From an uncultured Bacteroidia bacterium (GTDB lineage: Bacteria; Bacteroidota; Bacteroidia; Bacteroidales; UBA932), in the NCBI GenBank assembly GCA_902789245.1, contig CADAND010000005.1, positions 93,939 through 157,938 on the forward strand: DNA of 64,000 nt. Reading direction: 5' to 3'. Each line of letters opens with the position of its first letter. Position 1 is the stretch's first letter. The position numbers and the translations under genes were made by a program. A model generated the notes under the pieces. It was not told the DNA's origin and did not search any database. It worked only from the letters and a program-made list of their open reading frames with translations. Below, piece after piece: positions 24,105 through 34,768 of this stretch.

Positions 24105-25172
24105 CTAGCGCAGGGGGCGGTGGGCGGCGGCGCGACTGGCGCGCTCGGCGGCGAGGATGCGTTCGCGGTCGGCAGGGTCGGTGCAGGCGTCCAGGAAGCG
24201 TTCCCAGATGAGTTGGACGGCAGCAGGGGCGGGGTGGACGAGGTCGTCGGCGTAGAATCGGTAGTCCCGGAGTTCGTCCAGCAGGATCTCGTAGGCCGGG
24301 AAATAGTGCACGGCGGACGTAAAACCAGCGTCGCCGGTGCTGCCTGACGGCGAAAGCTCAGCCGCAGCAGGATTCGTGGCGCCGAATCCGGTTCCCGCGT
24401 CAGCGGGAAGCGAGGATGGAAGCCGAGCCGCAGGCACACCGGGACGCTTTACGTCCGCCGACCGGGATTCCGGGGCAAACCCGGATGGGAAGGGATTCCG
24501 GGTCAAGCCCGGAATGACTGTGAGGGGTCCGGAAAGGACCTGTTGTATCGCCAGATGCAAGGTGGATTTCGAGACGGTGTTGGCGTGGGCGCCCTCGCCG
24601 AGGTGGCGGATCGGCGAGACCGTGAGCAGGAAGCGCTTCTCCGGATGCGCTTCGATGATGCTGCGCAGCAGCTCCGTGCATGTTTCGACGGAGAGGAGCT
24701 CGTGCGCGAATTCGCGCGCGGGGCGCTTGAGGCAGTTGGCGACGACGGGCTGGCCGGGGCGCTCGAGGGCGCGCCAGACCCAGGCGGTGCCGAGGGTCAG
24801 GATGACGACGCCGCAGTCGCGCCAGCGGGCGGCGTCTTCCGCCAGCCGTGCGTTCGCATGCGTCAGGAACTCTTCCGCCGTAGGGCGGGCGAAGGAGGTG
24901 TGGTGCGAGAAACTGCCGATGCGCCCGGCGCCGGCGCCCATTTCCACACAGTCCTCCCGCGTGAAAGGCTCGGCGCTGTCCAGCCGCGCCACGGCCGCCG
25001 CGAGGGAGGCGGGGTTGTAGAGCGTGCCGAAGGGATTGCGGAGCACGTCGAAACCGGCGGCCTCGAGCCGCGCTCCCATCTCGTCGGCAAAGCAGCTGCC
25101 CAGGACGCAAACAGAATCGGAATGCGCAATTGTGATATTTATTTCGCAGTGGATATCGGTAAACAGTTTCAT
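24105..25172 (-). CDS. GSCFA-domain protein with in-frame repeat insertion
   Basis: 355 residues from MKLFTDIHCEINI. The family motif appears as VLGSCFADEMGARL (catalytic-type Ser in a GDSL/SGNH-like fold), and VSPIRHLGEGAHANT and HYFPAYEILLDELRDYRFYA follow; these proteins are thought to act as esterases or acyltransferases. Between the Leu-rich helix LAIQQVL and HYFPAYEI, where relatives continue directly, about 70 residues rich in Pro, Gly and Ser are inserted (bases about 24311-24530). They include VIPGLTRNPF and contain five hairpins at DNA level. The rest of the gene is intact. Whether the protein still folds is open. Confidence 0.84.
   Translation of the reverse strand: MKLFTDIHCEINITIAHSDSVCVLGSCFADEMGARLEAAGFDVLRNPFGTLYNPASLAAAVARLDSAEPFTREDCVEMGAGAGRIGSFSHHTSFARPTAEEFLTHANARLAEDAARWRDCGVVILTLGTAWVWRALERPGQPVVANCLKRPAREFAHELLSVETCTELLRSIIEAHPEKRFLLTVSPIRHLGEGAHANTVSKSTLHLAIQQVLSGPLTVIPGLTRNPFPSGFAPESRSADVKRPGVPAARLPSSLPADAGTGFGATNPAAAELSPSGSTGDAGFTSAVHYFPAYEILLDELRDYRFYADDLVHPAPAAVQLIWERFLDACTDPADRERILAAERASRAAAHRPLR
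24311..24522. repeat. Composite palindromic insertion inside the GSCFA gene
   Basis: CGGCGGACGTAAA (24311) and TTTACGTCCGCCG (24448) bound a 150-bp block with hairpins GGATTCG/CGAATCC and TTCCCGC/GCGGGAA. It is followed by two copies of the ATTCCGGG...CCCGGAAT hairpin, the second (around 24496-24516) with the sequence of the dispersed family. The total preserves the reading frame and contains no stop on the coding strand. Confidence 0.82.
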
Positions 25173-25180
25173 AATCGGGA

Positions 25181-25188
25181 CAAATTTA
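25181..25188 (-). promoter_or_regulatory. -7 box of the GSCFA gene
   Basis: TAAATTTG on the minus strand, eight bases before the ATG. Confidence 0.5.
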
Positions 25189-25189
25189 G

Positions 25190-25197
25190 TAATTTCG
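25190..25197 (+). promoter_or_regulatory. Possible -7 box of the nucleotidase gene
   Basis: TAATTTCG, one mismatch to TAnnTTTG, six bases before the ATG at 25204. It is adjacent to the divergent GSCFA box; the whole intergenic region is only 31 bp. Confidence 0.4.
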
Positions 25198-25203
25198 CGG
25201 GTT

Positions 25204-26916
25204 ATGAGACACAAACTGATTGCCATATTCTCAGTTGTACTGAGTTTGGTCACTGCCTGTGCCCCGAAAGAGCGCACCCTGCACATTGTTACGACTGGCG
25301 ATGTCCACGGATCCTGGTTCGACGAACCTTACGTCGACGGCCAGGCGAAGAAGACGAGCCTGATGTCCGTCAGCGCCTGGGTCGACAGCCTGCGGCAGGC
25401 CGTGGGCAAGCAGAACGTCCTCCTGCTGGATGCCGGAGACTGCCTGCAGGGAGACAATGCTCCCTATTACTATAATTACGTTGATACGGAGGGCGAGCAC
25501 CTGTTCGTCCAGCTGGTGGATTATATGGGGTACGACGCCGTGGCCGTAGGCAACCATGACATCGAGACCGGCCATCCCGTGTACGACAAAGTCAACGAAC
25601 AGCTGCGCGCCCGCGGCATCCCTTTCCTGGCGGCCAACGCTGTCGGCGAGGACGGCCAGCCCTATTTCGCCCCTTATAAAGTCTTCCGCCGCGGCGGCCT
25701 CAAGGTGGCCGTGATCGGCTTCACGAATGCGAACATGAAGGCATGGCTGGACGAGAAGATATGGAGCGGAATAGAATTCCAATCCCTGATCCCCTGCGCG
25801 CAGGAATGGGTGGACAAGGTCCGCGAAACGGAACACCCGGACGTGGTCGTGGTGCTGACACACTCCGGTACGGGCGAGGGGGATGGCTCCATCCTCGAAT
25901 CGCAGGGACTCGACCTGCTGGAGAGCCTGCAAGGCGTGGACGTGCTCGTCTGCTCGCATGACCATGTCCCCTTCGTCAAGGAGAAGGACGGTACCTGGCT
26001 GATCAACGGCGGCGCCCGTGCGGGCAACGTCGGGCATGCTGTTATCACGGTCTCCAAGGCCGCCGGGAAGCAGGTCGTCGGCGAGACGGTCCGCATGGAC
26101 AAGAATAAGGTGAACGAAGCGATGAAAGAGCAATTCCACCTGGCTTTCGAGGCCGTCAAGGCCTTTACCCTGCAGCCCGTGGGAGCGCTTTCGGTGGATC
26201 TTCATACGCGCGACGCATACAAAGGCATGTGCGACTATGCCGCGCTGATCCACATGGTCCAGCTGGAGGCGTCCGGCGCCCAGATTTCCTTCATGGCACC
26301 GCTGACGTTTGACGGTACGGTCGCGGCCGGACAGGTGATCTACAACGACATGTTCACGATCTATCCGTTCGAGAACCAGTTGTACGTCCTGCGGATGAAA
26401 GGGTCGGAAATCAGGGACTATCTGGAGTATTCCTACGACAACTGGATCCAAACCCCCGGGGAACACGTCCTGAGAATCTCCGATTCGCCGGATCCCAGGA
26501 CGGGGGCGCAGCATTGGTCCTTCGTTTCCCGGACCTACAATTTCGATTCAGCGGCCGGATTGGTCTATACCGTGGATCTGACAAAGCCTTTCGGGAAGCG
26601 GGTGAAGATTACCTCGCTTGCAGACGGCACCCCGTTCAAGCAGGACGAATGGTATACCGTGGCCATGACATCGTATCGTGCCAGCGGCGGAGGGGAGATT
26701 CTCCAGAAGGGAGCAGGTCTGTCGAAGGAAGAGGTTGATGAACGGATCCAGGAACGTCTTCCCGAGATCCGTGAGATGGTCTACCAGTACTTCAAAAAGC
26801 ACGGCACCGTGGGCACCCAGGACTTTGGCAACCGCGCCGTGCTCGGTGAGTGGTACTTTGTGCCGGAGAAACTCGTTGCCCCGATGTTCGAAAAGGACCT
26901 TTCGCTTATCTTCTGA
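25204..26916 (+). CDS. 5'-nucleotidase family lipoprotein
   Basis: 570 residues from MRHKLIAIFSVV with lipobox VTAC. The N-terminal metallophosphatase domain has all metal motifs: GDVHGSW, DAGDCLQGDN, VGNHDIE, LTHSGTGEG and SHDHV. The C-terminal 5'-nucleotidase domain (about residues 330-540) gives substrate specificity, with the aromatic pair region YPFENQLYV and YRASGGGEI. It hydrolyses nucleotides or related phosphate esters at the cell envelope. The end overlaps the convergent ffh gene by 11 bp. Confidence 0.93.
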   Translation: MRHKLIAIFSVVLSLVTACAPKERTLHIVTTGDVHGSWFDEPYVDGQAKKTSLMSVSAWVDSLRQAVGKQNVLLLDAGDCLQGDNAPYYYNYVDTEGEHLFVQLVDYMGYDAVAVGNHDIETGHPVYDKVNEQLRARGIPFLAANAVGEDGQPYFAPYKVFRRGGLKVAVIGFTNANMKAWLDEKIWSGIEFQSLIPCAQEWVDKVRETEHPDVVVVLTHSGTGEGDGSILESQGLDLLESLQGVDVLVCSHDHVPFVKEKDGTWLINGGARAGNVGHAVITVSKAAGKQVVGETVRMDKNKVNEAMKEQFHLAFEAVKAFTLQPVGALSVDLHTRDAYKGMCDYAALIHMVQLEASGAQISFMAPLTFDGTVAAGQVIYNDMFTIYPFENQLYVLRMKGSEIRDYLEYSYDNWIQTPGEHVLRISDSPDPRTGAQHWSFVSRTYNFDSAAGLVYTVDLTKPFGKRVKITSLADGTPFKQDEWYTVAMTSYRASGGGEILQKGAGLSKEEVDERIQERLPEIREMVYQYFKKHGTVGTQDFGNRAVLGEWYFVPEKLVAPMFEKDLSLIF

Positions 26917-28228
26917 AAGCCTTGAGTCGCTGCTGCAAAGAGCCGTCCACAGCCATCTTCATCATCTTGCGGGTCTGCTCGAATTGCTTGAGCAACTTGT
27001 TGACGTCGGCGATAGTCGTGCCTGAACCCTTTGCGATTCGCTGACGCCGGGAGCCATTGAGGCATTCCGGATGTTCCTTTTCATAAGGGGTCATGGACTG
27101 GATGATCGCTTCGGTCGACTTGAACGCGTCGTCGGGGATATCCACGTCCTTGAGCGCCTTGTCCATGCCCGGCAGCATGCCGGCCAGGTCCTTCATGTTG
27201 CCCATTTTCTGCACCTGCTTGAGCTGGTTGTAGAAATCGGCCAGTGTAAACTGATTATGAGCTATTTTCTTTTTAAGGGCGCGAGCCTCTTTTTCGTCAT
27301 ATTGCTCCTGGGCCTTCTCGACCAGCGAGACGACATCACCCATGCCCAGGATACGGTCCGCCACGCGGGCCGGATAGAAAATATCGAGCGCCTCCATCTT
27401 CTCGCCGGAACTGACGAATTTGATGGGCTTGCCGGTGACGGCCTTGATGGAGAGCGCGGCGCCGCCGCGGGTGTCGCCGTCCATCTTGGTGAGCACCACG
27501 CCGTCATAGTCGATGGCTTCGTTGAAGGCTTTGGCAGATTCGACGGCATCCTGACCGGTCATCGCATCCACGACAAAGAGCGTCTCCGTCGGAGCGACTG
27601 CCTTGTGCAGGGTGGAGATCTCCTCCATCAGCTCCTGGTCGACGGTCAGACGTCCGGCCGTATCCACGATCACGACGCTGATACCCTGGCTGCGGGCATA
27701 CTGGATGGCGTTTTTGGCCACCTTCACGGGATCCTTCTCACCGTCTTCCGAATAGACTTCGACGCCCACTTGCGTGCCGAGCGTCTTCAATTGCTCGATG
27801 GCAGCGGGACGGAAGGTGTCGCAGGCGGCCAGGAGCACTTTCATGCCGCGCTTGCTCTTGACATGCAGCGCCAGCTTGCCGCTGAAGGTAGTCTTACCGG
27901 AACCGTTCAGACCAGCCACGAGCACCACGGCCGGGCTGCCCTTGAGATTGATCTCGGCGTGCTCGGAGCCCATGAAATCGGCCAGCTCGTCGTGGACGAT
28001 CTTGACCATCATCTGCTGCGGCTTGACGGCTGTCAGCACATTGGCACCCATCGCCTTCGTCTTCACACGGTCGCAGAAGTCCTTGGCCACCTTGTAGGAG
28101 ACATCCGCATCGAGCAGCGCCCGGCGGATCTCCTTGAGCGTCTCGGCCACATTGACTTCGGTGATCTTACCTTCGCCCTTCAGGATTTTGAAGGACCGTT
28201 CCAGTCTATCGGATAAATTTTCAAACAT
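26906..28228 (-). CDS. ffh: Signal recognition particle protein Ffh
   Basis: 440 residues with N domain, GTPase G domain and M domain. GTPase motifs: GLNGSGKTTFSGKLA (Asn in place of the common Gln), DTFRPAAIEQLK, DTAGRLTVD, TKMDGDTRGGAAL. The Met-rich M domain (about 300-440) binds 4.5S RNA and signal peptides, with GSRRQRIAKGSG as the RNA-binding segment. It targets membrane proteins to FtsY and the translocon. No 4.5S RNA gene was recognised in the window. Confidence 0.96.
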   Translation of the reverse strand: MFENLSDRLERSFKILKGEGKITEVNVAETLKEIRRALLDADVSYKVAKDFCDRVKTKAMGANVLTAVKPQQMMVKIVHDELADFMGSEHAEINLKGSPAVVLVAGLNGSGKTTFSGKLALHVKSKRGMKVLLAACDTFRPAAIEQLKTLGTQVGVEVYSEDGEKDPVKVAKNAIQYARSQGISVVIVDTAGRLTVDQELMEEISTLHKAVAPTETLFVVDAMTGQDAVESAKAFNEAIDYDGVVLTKMDGDTRGGAALSIKAVTGKPIKFVSSGEKMEALDIFYPARVADRILGMGDVVSLVEKAQEQYDEKEARALKKKIAHNQFTLADFYNQLKQVQKMGNMKDLAGMLPGMDKALKDVDIPDDAFKSTEAIIQSMTPYEKEHPECLNGSRRQRIAKGSGTTIADVNKLLKQFEQTRKMMKMAVDGSLQQRLKAFRR

Positions 28229-28246
28229 AATTTACAATTAGAAGTG

Positions 28247-28254
28247 CAAAGATA
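28247..28254 (-). promoter_or_regulatory. -7 box of ffh
   Basis: TATCTTTG on the minus strand, 18 bases before the ffh ATG; no clear -33 box. Confidence 0.5.
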
Positions 28255-28262
28255 ATCAATTT

Positions 28263-28655
28263 ATGAAGATTTTATTTTGCAAAAGGAAATGGCGTTCCGG
28301 CTTTTCCGCCGGGCCGCGTTTTATGCAGCGGCAGATCCGCGACGCCGTGGAGGGTTGGGTCGAACAGAAAGGCTTCACCAAACGATTGACGAATCTGGGA
28401 CAGATTGCCGATGACATCGGCATCCCGGCGGACCAGCTGAGTCTTTATGTCCGGATCCGGAAGCAGAAATCCGTCCTGACCTGGCGCAAGGAACTACGCA
28501 TCCGGGAAGCCTGTGAGAATCTGCTGAACTACCCGGAGTTGCCGATTTCCGTGATCGGCGAAATGGTGGGGATAGACGACAAGACCAACTTCAAGCGGCA
28601 GTTCCGGCAGGTCATGGGCATGCACCCGCGCGCCTGGCGGGAAAAGCATTTATAA
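28263..28655 (+). CDS. AraC-type helix-turn-helix protein
   Basis: 130 residues, essentially one AraC/XylS DNA-binding domain. Two helix-turn-helix units can be seen: LTNLGQIADDIGIPADQLSL and LPISVIGEMVGIDDKTNFKR, the second followed by FRQVMGMHPRAWR, the conserved C-terminal signature. There is no sensor domain, so it may act as a stand-alone regulator or together with a partner. It is divergent from ffh and followed by a terminator. Target genes are unknown. Confidence 0.83.
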   Translation: MKILFCKRKWRSGFSAGPRFMQRQIRDAVEGWVEQKGFTKRLTNLGQIADDIGIPADQLSLYVRIRKQKSVLTWRKELRIREACENLLNYPELPISVIGEMVGIDDKTNFKRQFRQVMGMHPRAWREKHL

Positions 28656-28662
28656 CGATGCG

Positions 28663-28696
28663 AAAAGCGGGTCGGCTGGCGTGCCGGTCCGCTTTT
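28663..28696 (+). terminator. Terminator of the AraC-type gene
   Basis: AAAAGCGGGTCGGC and GCCGGTCCGCTTTT form a 14-bp stem with two G-T pairs. It overlaps the 3' end of the convergent CDF gene. Confidence 0.7.
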
Positions 28697-29336
28697 ATTT
28701 CCCGAAGAGCGTCCGGAGCGCGTCGCGCAGCAGGCGGAGCGTGTTGAAGAGGATGACGGCGGCGACCACGAGGCTGATGACCGGATCGATGATGTACAGG
28801 CTCGTCAGGCTGATCACGATGCCGGCGATCACGACGCCCAGCGAAAGCAGGGAGTCCGTGGCCATGTGCAGGAAGGCGGCGCGGGTGTTGATGTCGCCGC
28901 GGTGACGCATCAGCAGCCAGGCGCTCAGCCCGCTCACCAGGATGCCGAGGGCGGCCGTCCAGGACACGGTGCTGCCGTCGACCGGGGTCGCGTAGCGAAG
29001 TTTGTCGATACTCTCGCGTACGATGACGCTCACACCGAACAGCAGGATACAGGTGTTGATCAGGGCGATGATGGCGGAAATGCGCCGGGCGTCTGACGAA
29101 GCCCTGCCCGCCAGGCGGAAGCCCACCAGGGCCATGCCCAGGGCGAAAACATCCAGCATCTTGTGTCCGGCGTCGGACACGAGTCCCATGGAATGGCTGA
29201 TGCGTCCGGCCAGGAACTCCACTACCACGAAGGTGAGGTTGAGCGCAATGGAGATCCAGTAGGCGCGCCGGAGCGCGGCATTATTCTCCCCGTTCACGGG
29301 GAGTTCGTGAAAATGATGATGATGCTCTGCGTGCAT
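28695..29336 (-). CDS. CDF-type cation transporter, short form
   Basis: 213 residues from MHAEHHHHFHELP with a His-rich N-terminus and six membrane helices. The metal-site motifs of cation diffusion facilitators are both present: SDAGHKMLD in helix 2 and HMATD in helix 5. The cytoplasmic C-terminal dimerisation domain of full-length members (about 300 residues) is missing, a naturally occurring short class. Zinc is the most likely metal, exported in exchange for protons. It follows the barrel protein gene by 13 bp. Confidence 0.87.
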   Translation of the reverse strand: MHAEHHHHFHELPVNGENNAALRRAYWISIALNLTFVVVEFLAGRISHSMGLVSDAGHKMLDVFALGMALVGFRLAGRASSDARRISAIIALINTCILLFGVSVIVRESIDKLRYATPVDGSTVSWTAALGILVSGLSAWLLMRHRGDINTRAAFLHMATDSLLSLGVVIAGIVISLTSLYIIDPVISLVVAAVILFNTLRLLRDALRTLFGK

Positions 29337-29349
29337 GCTTTGTCCAGTA

Positions 29350-30054
29350 TCAGAAGTGCCAGCCCACACCCAGCGTCATTTTGTACGGGCGGGCGTAGTC
29401 GTTTTTGCTTTCGTAATTGATGATGTCAATCACACTGCCTTTGAGGCCCAGGTTGATCTGCAGGCCGCAGGCGAATTCGTAGCCCGCCTGGAAACCCAGG
29501 CCGGCGTGGCTGTCATGGAGCCAGTAGCGGGGCTTGCCGCTCGGGCTTTCCGCGCCCGGAACGACGCGGTTGTAGGGCGTTACGAAGTCTTTGTCGCCGG
29601 GACTCCAGGCGTTGAAGGTGACGTGCGTGAAAAAGCCGGCGCCCAGGCGGACATGACCCGTGCCGGCCTGCAGGGACCAGGTGGCGAAGATCGGAATGTC
29701 GATGCCCCAGAGACGCATGTCGGCCAGGTAGTTGATGGGGCTTTTGTGCCAGAATACGAATCCGAGATCCTTGTCCGTGGACACGTAGCTTCCGTTCTGC
29801 AGGCAGAGGATGGCCTGGACTTCGATGGAGAACTGTCTGGTCAGATGATAATCGATGAAGCCGCCCAGCTCGACGCCGAAGCCGGGATAGGCGGACAGGC
29901 CGGGCTCGGCGATATACATGTCCTCGCCGGCGTAGTTGGCCTGCAGCAGCACGCCGAGGCTGACAGGCCGGATCTTCAGACTGTCTGCATCCTGGGCGCG
30001 CAAGCCCGTCAGGAGGAGCGTCGAAGTGAAGAGGAGAAGTATGATCTTTTTCAT
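29350..30054 (-). CDS. Outer-membrane beta-barrel protein
   Basis: 234 residues from MKKIILLLF with signal peptide ending LRAQ. The mature part has amphipathic beta strands, alternating hydrophobic and aromatic residues and a terminal aromatic (LGVGWHF), as in PorT-like small barrels. An ATG 12 bp upstream (30066) overlaps the stop of the preceding gene by one base and could be the coupled start. The gene lies between a DUF5686 protein and a CDF transporter. Function unknown. Confidence 0.75.
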   Translation of the reverse strand: MKKIILLLFTSTLLLTGLRAQDADSLKIRPVSLGVLLQANYAGEDMYIAEPGLSAYPGFGVELGGFIDYHLTRQFSIEVQAILCLQNGSYVSTDKDLGFVFWHKSPINYLADMRLWGIDIPIFATWSLQAGTGHVRLGAGFFTHVTFNAWSPGDKDFVTPYNRVVPGAESPSGKPRYWLHDSHAGLGFQAGYEFACGLQINLGLKGSVIDIINYESKNDYARPYKMTLGVGWHF

Positions 30055-30065
30055 GGAAACGTCCA

Positions 30066-32648
30066 TTAAATGGTGATTCGTAAGGAAATTTTGATGCCGT
30101 TCTTTTCAGCTTCCGACAAGCCTTCCGTATAGCTGATGCGACGGATGTAGTCGATGCGGAGGAACTTGAAGATGTTCTCGATACCGACCGTGTATTCCAT
30201 ATACGGCATCTTGGTCATCATCTTGGTCCCGGCCGGCAGGGCATAGAGTCCTTCGGCGTTGAAGAGCGGATTGTTCTTCTCGGACAGCGAGCCGATGATG
30301 GCGCGGAACGAGACGACTTCGCGGAGCTTGAGTTTGTTCAGGAGAGGGATTCGGTTGAAGATCCAGCCCTTGAGAAAGTACGTGGCGAAGAAGTCTGCAT
30401 ACTGGTCCATCACGAACTCCATCGGCTTCATGAGGTTGAATGCATCCTTTACCAGCAGGATGGACGGGTTGGCATTGGGCATGAAGAGCTTGGGCAGCGG
30501 GACGCGGCTCCAGATGAAGCCGGTCGAGACCTGCGCGTCGATGTGGCCGAAGGAAGACAGCCAGATGCGCTTCTCGGCAGCGAATTCCGTCTTGTTGTAC
30601 AGGAACGTGTTGTCGAAGTAGCCTACCGTATGGGTCAGGCTCACGATCGGTGCGTCCTTGGCCAGGGTGATGGGCGCCTCTTTGCCGAGACGGTTGGAGA
30701 AGAGCGGCTCACCCGGGGCGAAGCGAAGTCGGATGACCCCGGAAATGTCGTTGAAGGCTTTAACGGGCGAGAGCGTCCCGTCTGCGCCGTAGCGGAAGTA
30801 TTCGAGCGTTCCCGTCGGCCAGACGCGGTCGAAACGGGCGTAGGCCGTCACGGAGAAACGGGACAGCCACTCGCGGTCGTAGCGGAGCTGGGCTCGGGCT
30901 ACGTACTGCAGCGGCTGGGGGTTCCAGGTGGACATCAAGATGTTGTCGCGGTCCAGCAGCGAGAAGCTCTGGCCCGGCGCTTCGAGGTCATAGCTGGCGG
31001 TCAGGGTGATGAGGTTCCGGAGCGGCTCGAAGGGGTGAAAATCCTTCTTCTTGAAGGTGTGGATGTAACTGACCGATCCCTTGACGCGCTTGTCCCGGAA
31101 TCCGAAGGCCACATAGCCGTTGAAGAAGTTCTGGTCGTTGAGCCGGGCGGTGGTCATGCCGCCGAGGCGCAGGCGGAGACCCTCCTGGACGTTGTAGTTG
31201 ATCATGTTCGTGACCGGACCGATGTCGAACTTGCTCTTCAGACGGTCCTGCGGGCTGGCCTGTCTGTCGGCAGGCGTGGTGGGGAAGTATTCCGAGGCCA
31301 GGGACTCGACGACGCTGGCGATGCGGCGCAGCCGGGGCACGGAATAGATGTCCGTCATGAGGCTGTCCAGGATCTTTTCCTTGCTGGTCAGGGGCGTGGG
31401 ACGCCGTTCGTTCCACCAGTCGTCCGGGCGCCACCAGTCCTTGTTGGCGATGACTTCGTCCGGCTGTCGGAGCAGGCTGTCCGGCACGGCCGTCTGCGTG
31501 AAGTCGTAGTCATGGTGGACGATCTTCTTGTGGGCATAGAGTTCACGCATCCACTTGAAGATGTAGAACTGCGCGTAGGTGTTCTTCTCCTTAGACGCCC
31601 AGGTGCCGTTCTCCGTCTTGTCGAAAGTTTCCTCGATGGCGAGGTTGCTGACGAAGTTGAGATTGATGTGGGACGGGATGCCCAGGGAGTACTTCTTGAC
31701 GGCATAGGTGCTGTCATTGACGACATAGAGATGTCCGGTGAAGCTGAAACTCTCGCTGTTGAAGGGGACGAAGGTCAGGTCGATGCACTGCACTCCGTCC
31801 ACCATCAGGGTGTCGGAGATGTAGTACTTGTAGTAGGCGGTGGCCAGCGAGCTGGAGAGCGGGCTCACGAAGCGGTTGAGCAGCACCTCCATGTTGTCTT
31901 CGAAGATGTCCGAGTCGGCGAAGATGGTCTGGATGTTGGTGCCGAGTCCGCCGGCGTCCAGCGGCTCGTCCAGGCCGAGGCTGCGGCGGCGTTCGACCCA
32001 GGTACGCGTGCGCTTGGGCTGCTTCTGGTACCAGGTCGTGGAAAGATTTTCGCGCAGGGAGACCGTCAGGACCGGCGTGTTCTTGAACTGGGCCGTATCG
32101 ACGTATTTCTCCATGAAGCGAAGCTTGTTCCAGAACTTGCTGGAGTCGAAGTTGACGTCGAACTTGTCCAGCGACAGGATGAGTTTCTCGTAATTCTCGA
32201 CCTGGTAGCCGTCCGAGGATTTGATGTGGTTCTCTTCCTTGTGGCGGATGACGTTCTTGACGAGCTCGACGGCCGGATTGCCCTTCCGGCGGTAGACCTT
32301 GTCGCGGCGGCGGCGCGGCTTGACGACCACGGCCTGGATGCCGTAGGTGTCGGGATTCATCTTGATCTTGGCGTCGCGCGTGGTGGTGTTCGGCCGGATG
32401 TTGAAGATGAAGGTTTCATAGCCCAACATCATGAAGCTGACGTTGGAATAGCTGCCGTTGGCTTCGATGGAGAAACGGCCTTCGGGATCGGTCATGGTGC
32501 CGATCTGGGTGCCCGGGAAAACGACGGACACGTAGGGGAGCGGCTCTCCTGTCTGGGCATCGGTCACGACACCGCGTACGCGAGTCTGCGCGTGGGCGCA
32601 GAAGCCCAGCAGACTGAACAGGAGAAAGATGATAATACTTCTTTTCAT
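30066..32648 (-). CDS. DUF5686 protein with carboxypeptidase-regulatory-like domain
   Basis: 860 residues. After the signal peptide (cleaved near AHAQ, residue 21) comes a CarboxypepD_reg-like domain (about 22-105, VRGVVTDAQTGEPLPYVSVV), then a long DUF5686 region and a C-terminal beta-barrel ending KISLRITI. The architecture resembles that of TonB-dependent receptors without the plug. It probably resides in the outer membrane. A cargo is not known. Co-transcribed with the small barrel gene and perhaps with the CDF gene. Confidence 0.87.
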   Translation of the reverse strand: MKRSIIIFLLFSLLGFCAHAQTRVRGVVTDAQTGEPLPYVSVVFPGTQIGTMTDPEGRFSIEANGSYSNVSFMMLGYETFIFNIRPNTTTRDAKIKMNPDTYGIQAVVVKPRRRRDKVYRRKGNPAVELVKNVIRHKEENHIKSSDGYQVENYEKLILSLDKFDVNFDSSKFWNKLRFMEKYVDTAQFKNTPVLTVSLRENLSTTWYQKQPKRTRTWVERRRSLGLDEPLDAGGLGTNIQTIFADSDIFEDNMEVLLNRFVSPLSSSLATAYYKYYISDTLMVDGVQCIDLTFVPFNSESFSFTGHLYVVNDSTYAVKKYSLGIPSHINLNFVSNLAIEETFDKTENGTWASKEKNTYAQFYIFKWMRELYAHKKIVHHDYDFTQTAVPDSLLRQPDEVIANKDWWRPDDWWNERRPTPLTSKEKILDSLMTDIYSVPRLRRIASVVESLASEYFPTTPADRQASPQDRLKSKFDIGPVTNMINYNVQEGLRLRLGGMTTARLNDQNFFNGYVAFGFRDKRVKGSVSYIHTFKKKDFHPFEPLRNLITLTASYDLEAPGQSFSLLDRDNILMSTWNPQPLQYVARAQLRYDREWLSRFSVTAYARFDRVWPTGTLEYFRYGADGTLSPVKAFNDISGVIRLRFAPGEPLFSNRLGKEAPITLAKDAPIVSLTHTVGYFDNTFLYNKTEFAAEKRIWLSSFGHIDAQVSTGFIWSRVPLPKLFMPNANPSILLVKDAFNLMKPMEFVMDQYADFFATYFLKGWIFNRIPLLNKLKLREVVSFRAIIGSLSEKNNPLFNAEGLYALPAGTKMMTKMPYMEYTVGIENIFKFLRIDYIRRISYTEGLSEAEKNGIKISLRITI

Positions 32649-32662
32649 AAATAATGGGGGCG

Positions 32663-32670
32663 CAAAGATA
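32663..32670 (-). promoter_or_regulatory. -7 box of the DUF5686 operon
   Basis: TATCTTTG on the minus strand, 14 bases before the ATG, directly beside the terminator of the P-type ATPase gene. Confidence 0.5.
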
Positions 32671-32671
32671 C

Positions 32672-32700
32672 GAAAAAAGCGGGAAAAACCCGCTTTTTCC
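32672..32700 (-). terminator. Terminator of the P-type ATPase gene
   Basis: GAAAAAGCGGG and CCCGCTTTTTTC (minus strand order) form an 11-bp stem with a five-base loop and T run. Confidence 0.8.
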
Positions 32701-32719
32701 GTGCAAAAGTCTCACAGCG

Positions 32720-34612
<1,893 letters not shown>

Positions 34613-34637
34613 ATAACGTTCTTTTTGTTTTCTGCTG

Positions 34638-34645
34638 CAAAGCTA
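34638..34645 (-). promoter_or_regulatory. -7 box of the P-type ATPase gene
   Basis: TAGCTTTG on the minus strand, 25 bases before the ATG. Confidence 0.5.
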
Positions 34646-34666
34646 GACGATTCCCTGCGCAACCGG

Positions 34667-34698
34667 GTTGCAAATGATGGAGACATTCGCTATATTTG
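34667..34698 (+). promoter_or_regulatory. Promoter of the xylan cassette
   Basis: GTTG (34667-34670), 20 bp, TATATTTG (34691-34698). The first gene starts 70 bp downstream, leaving a leader of about 60 nt. Confidence 0.65.
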
Positions 34699-34768
34699 TG
34701 TCTGCGTTCAACGGAGGTTGAAACGGCCATTCGCTTAACTGAAAACCAATTAACTATTACTAATCAAT

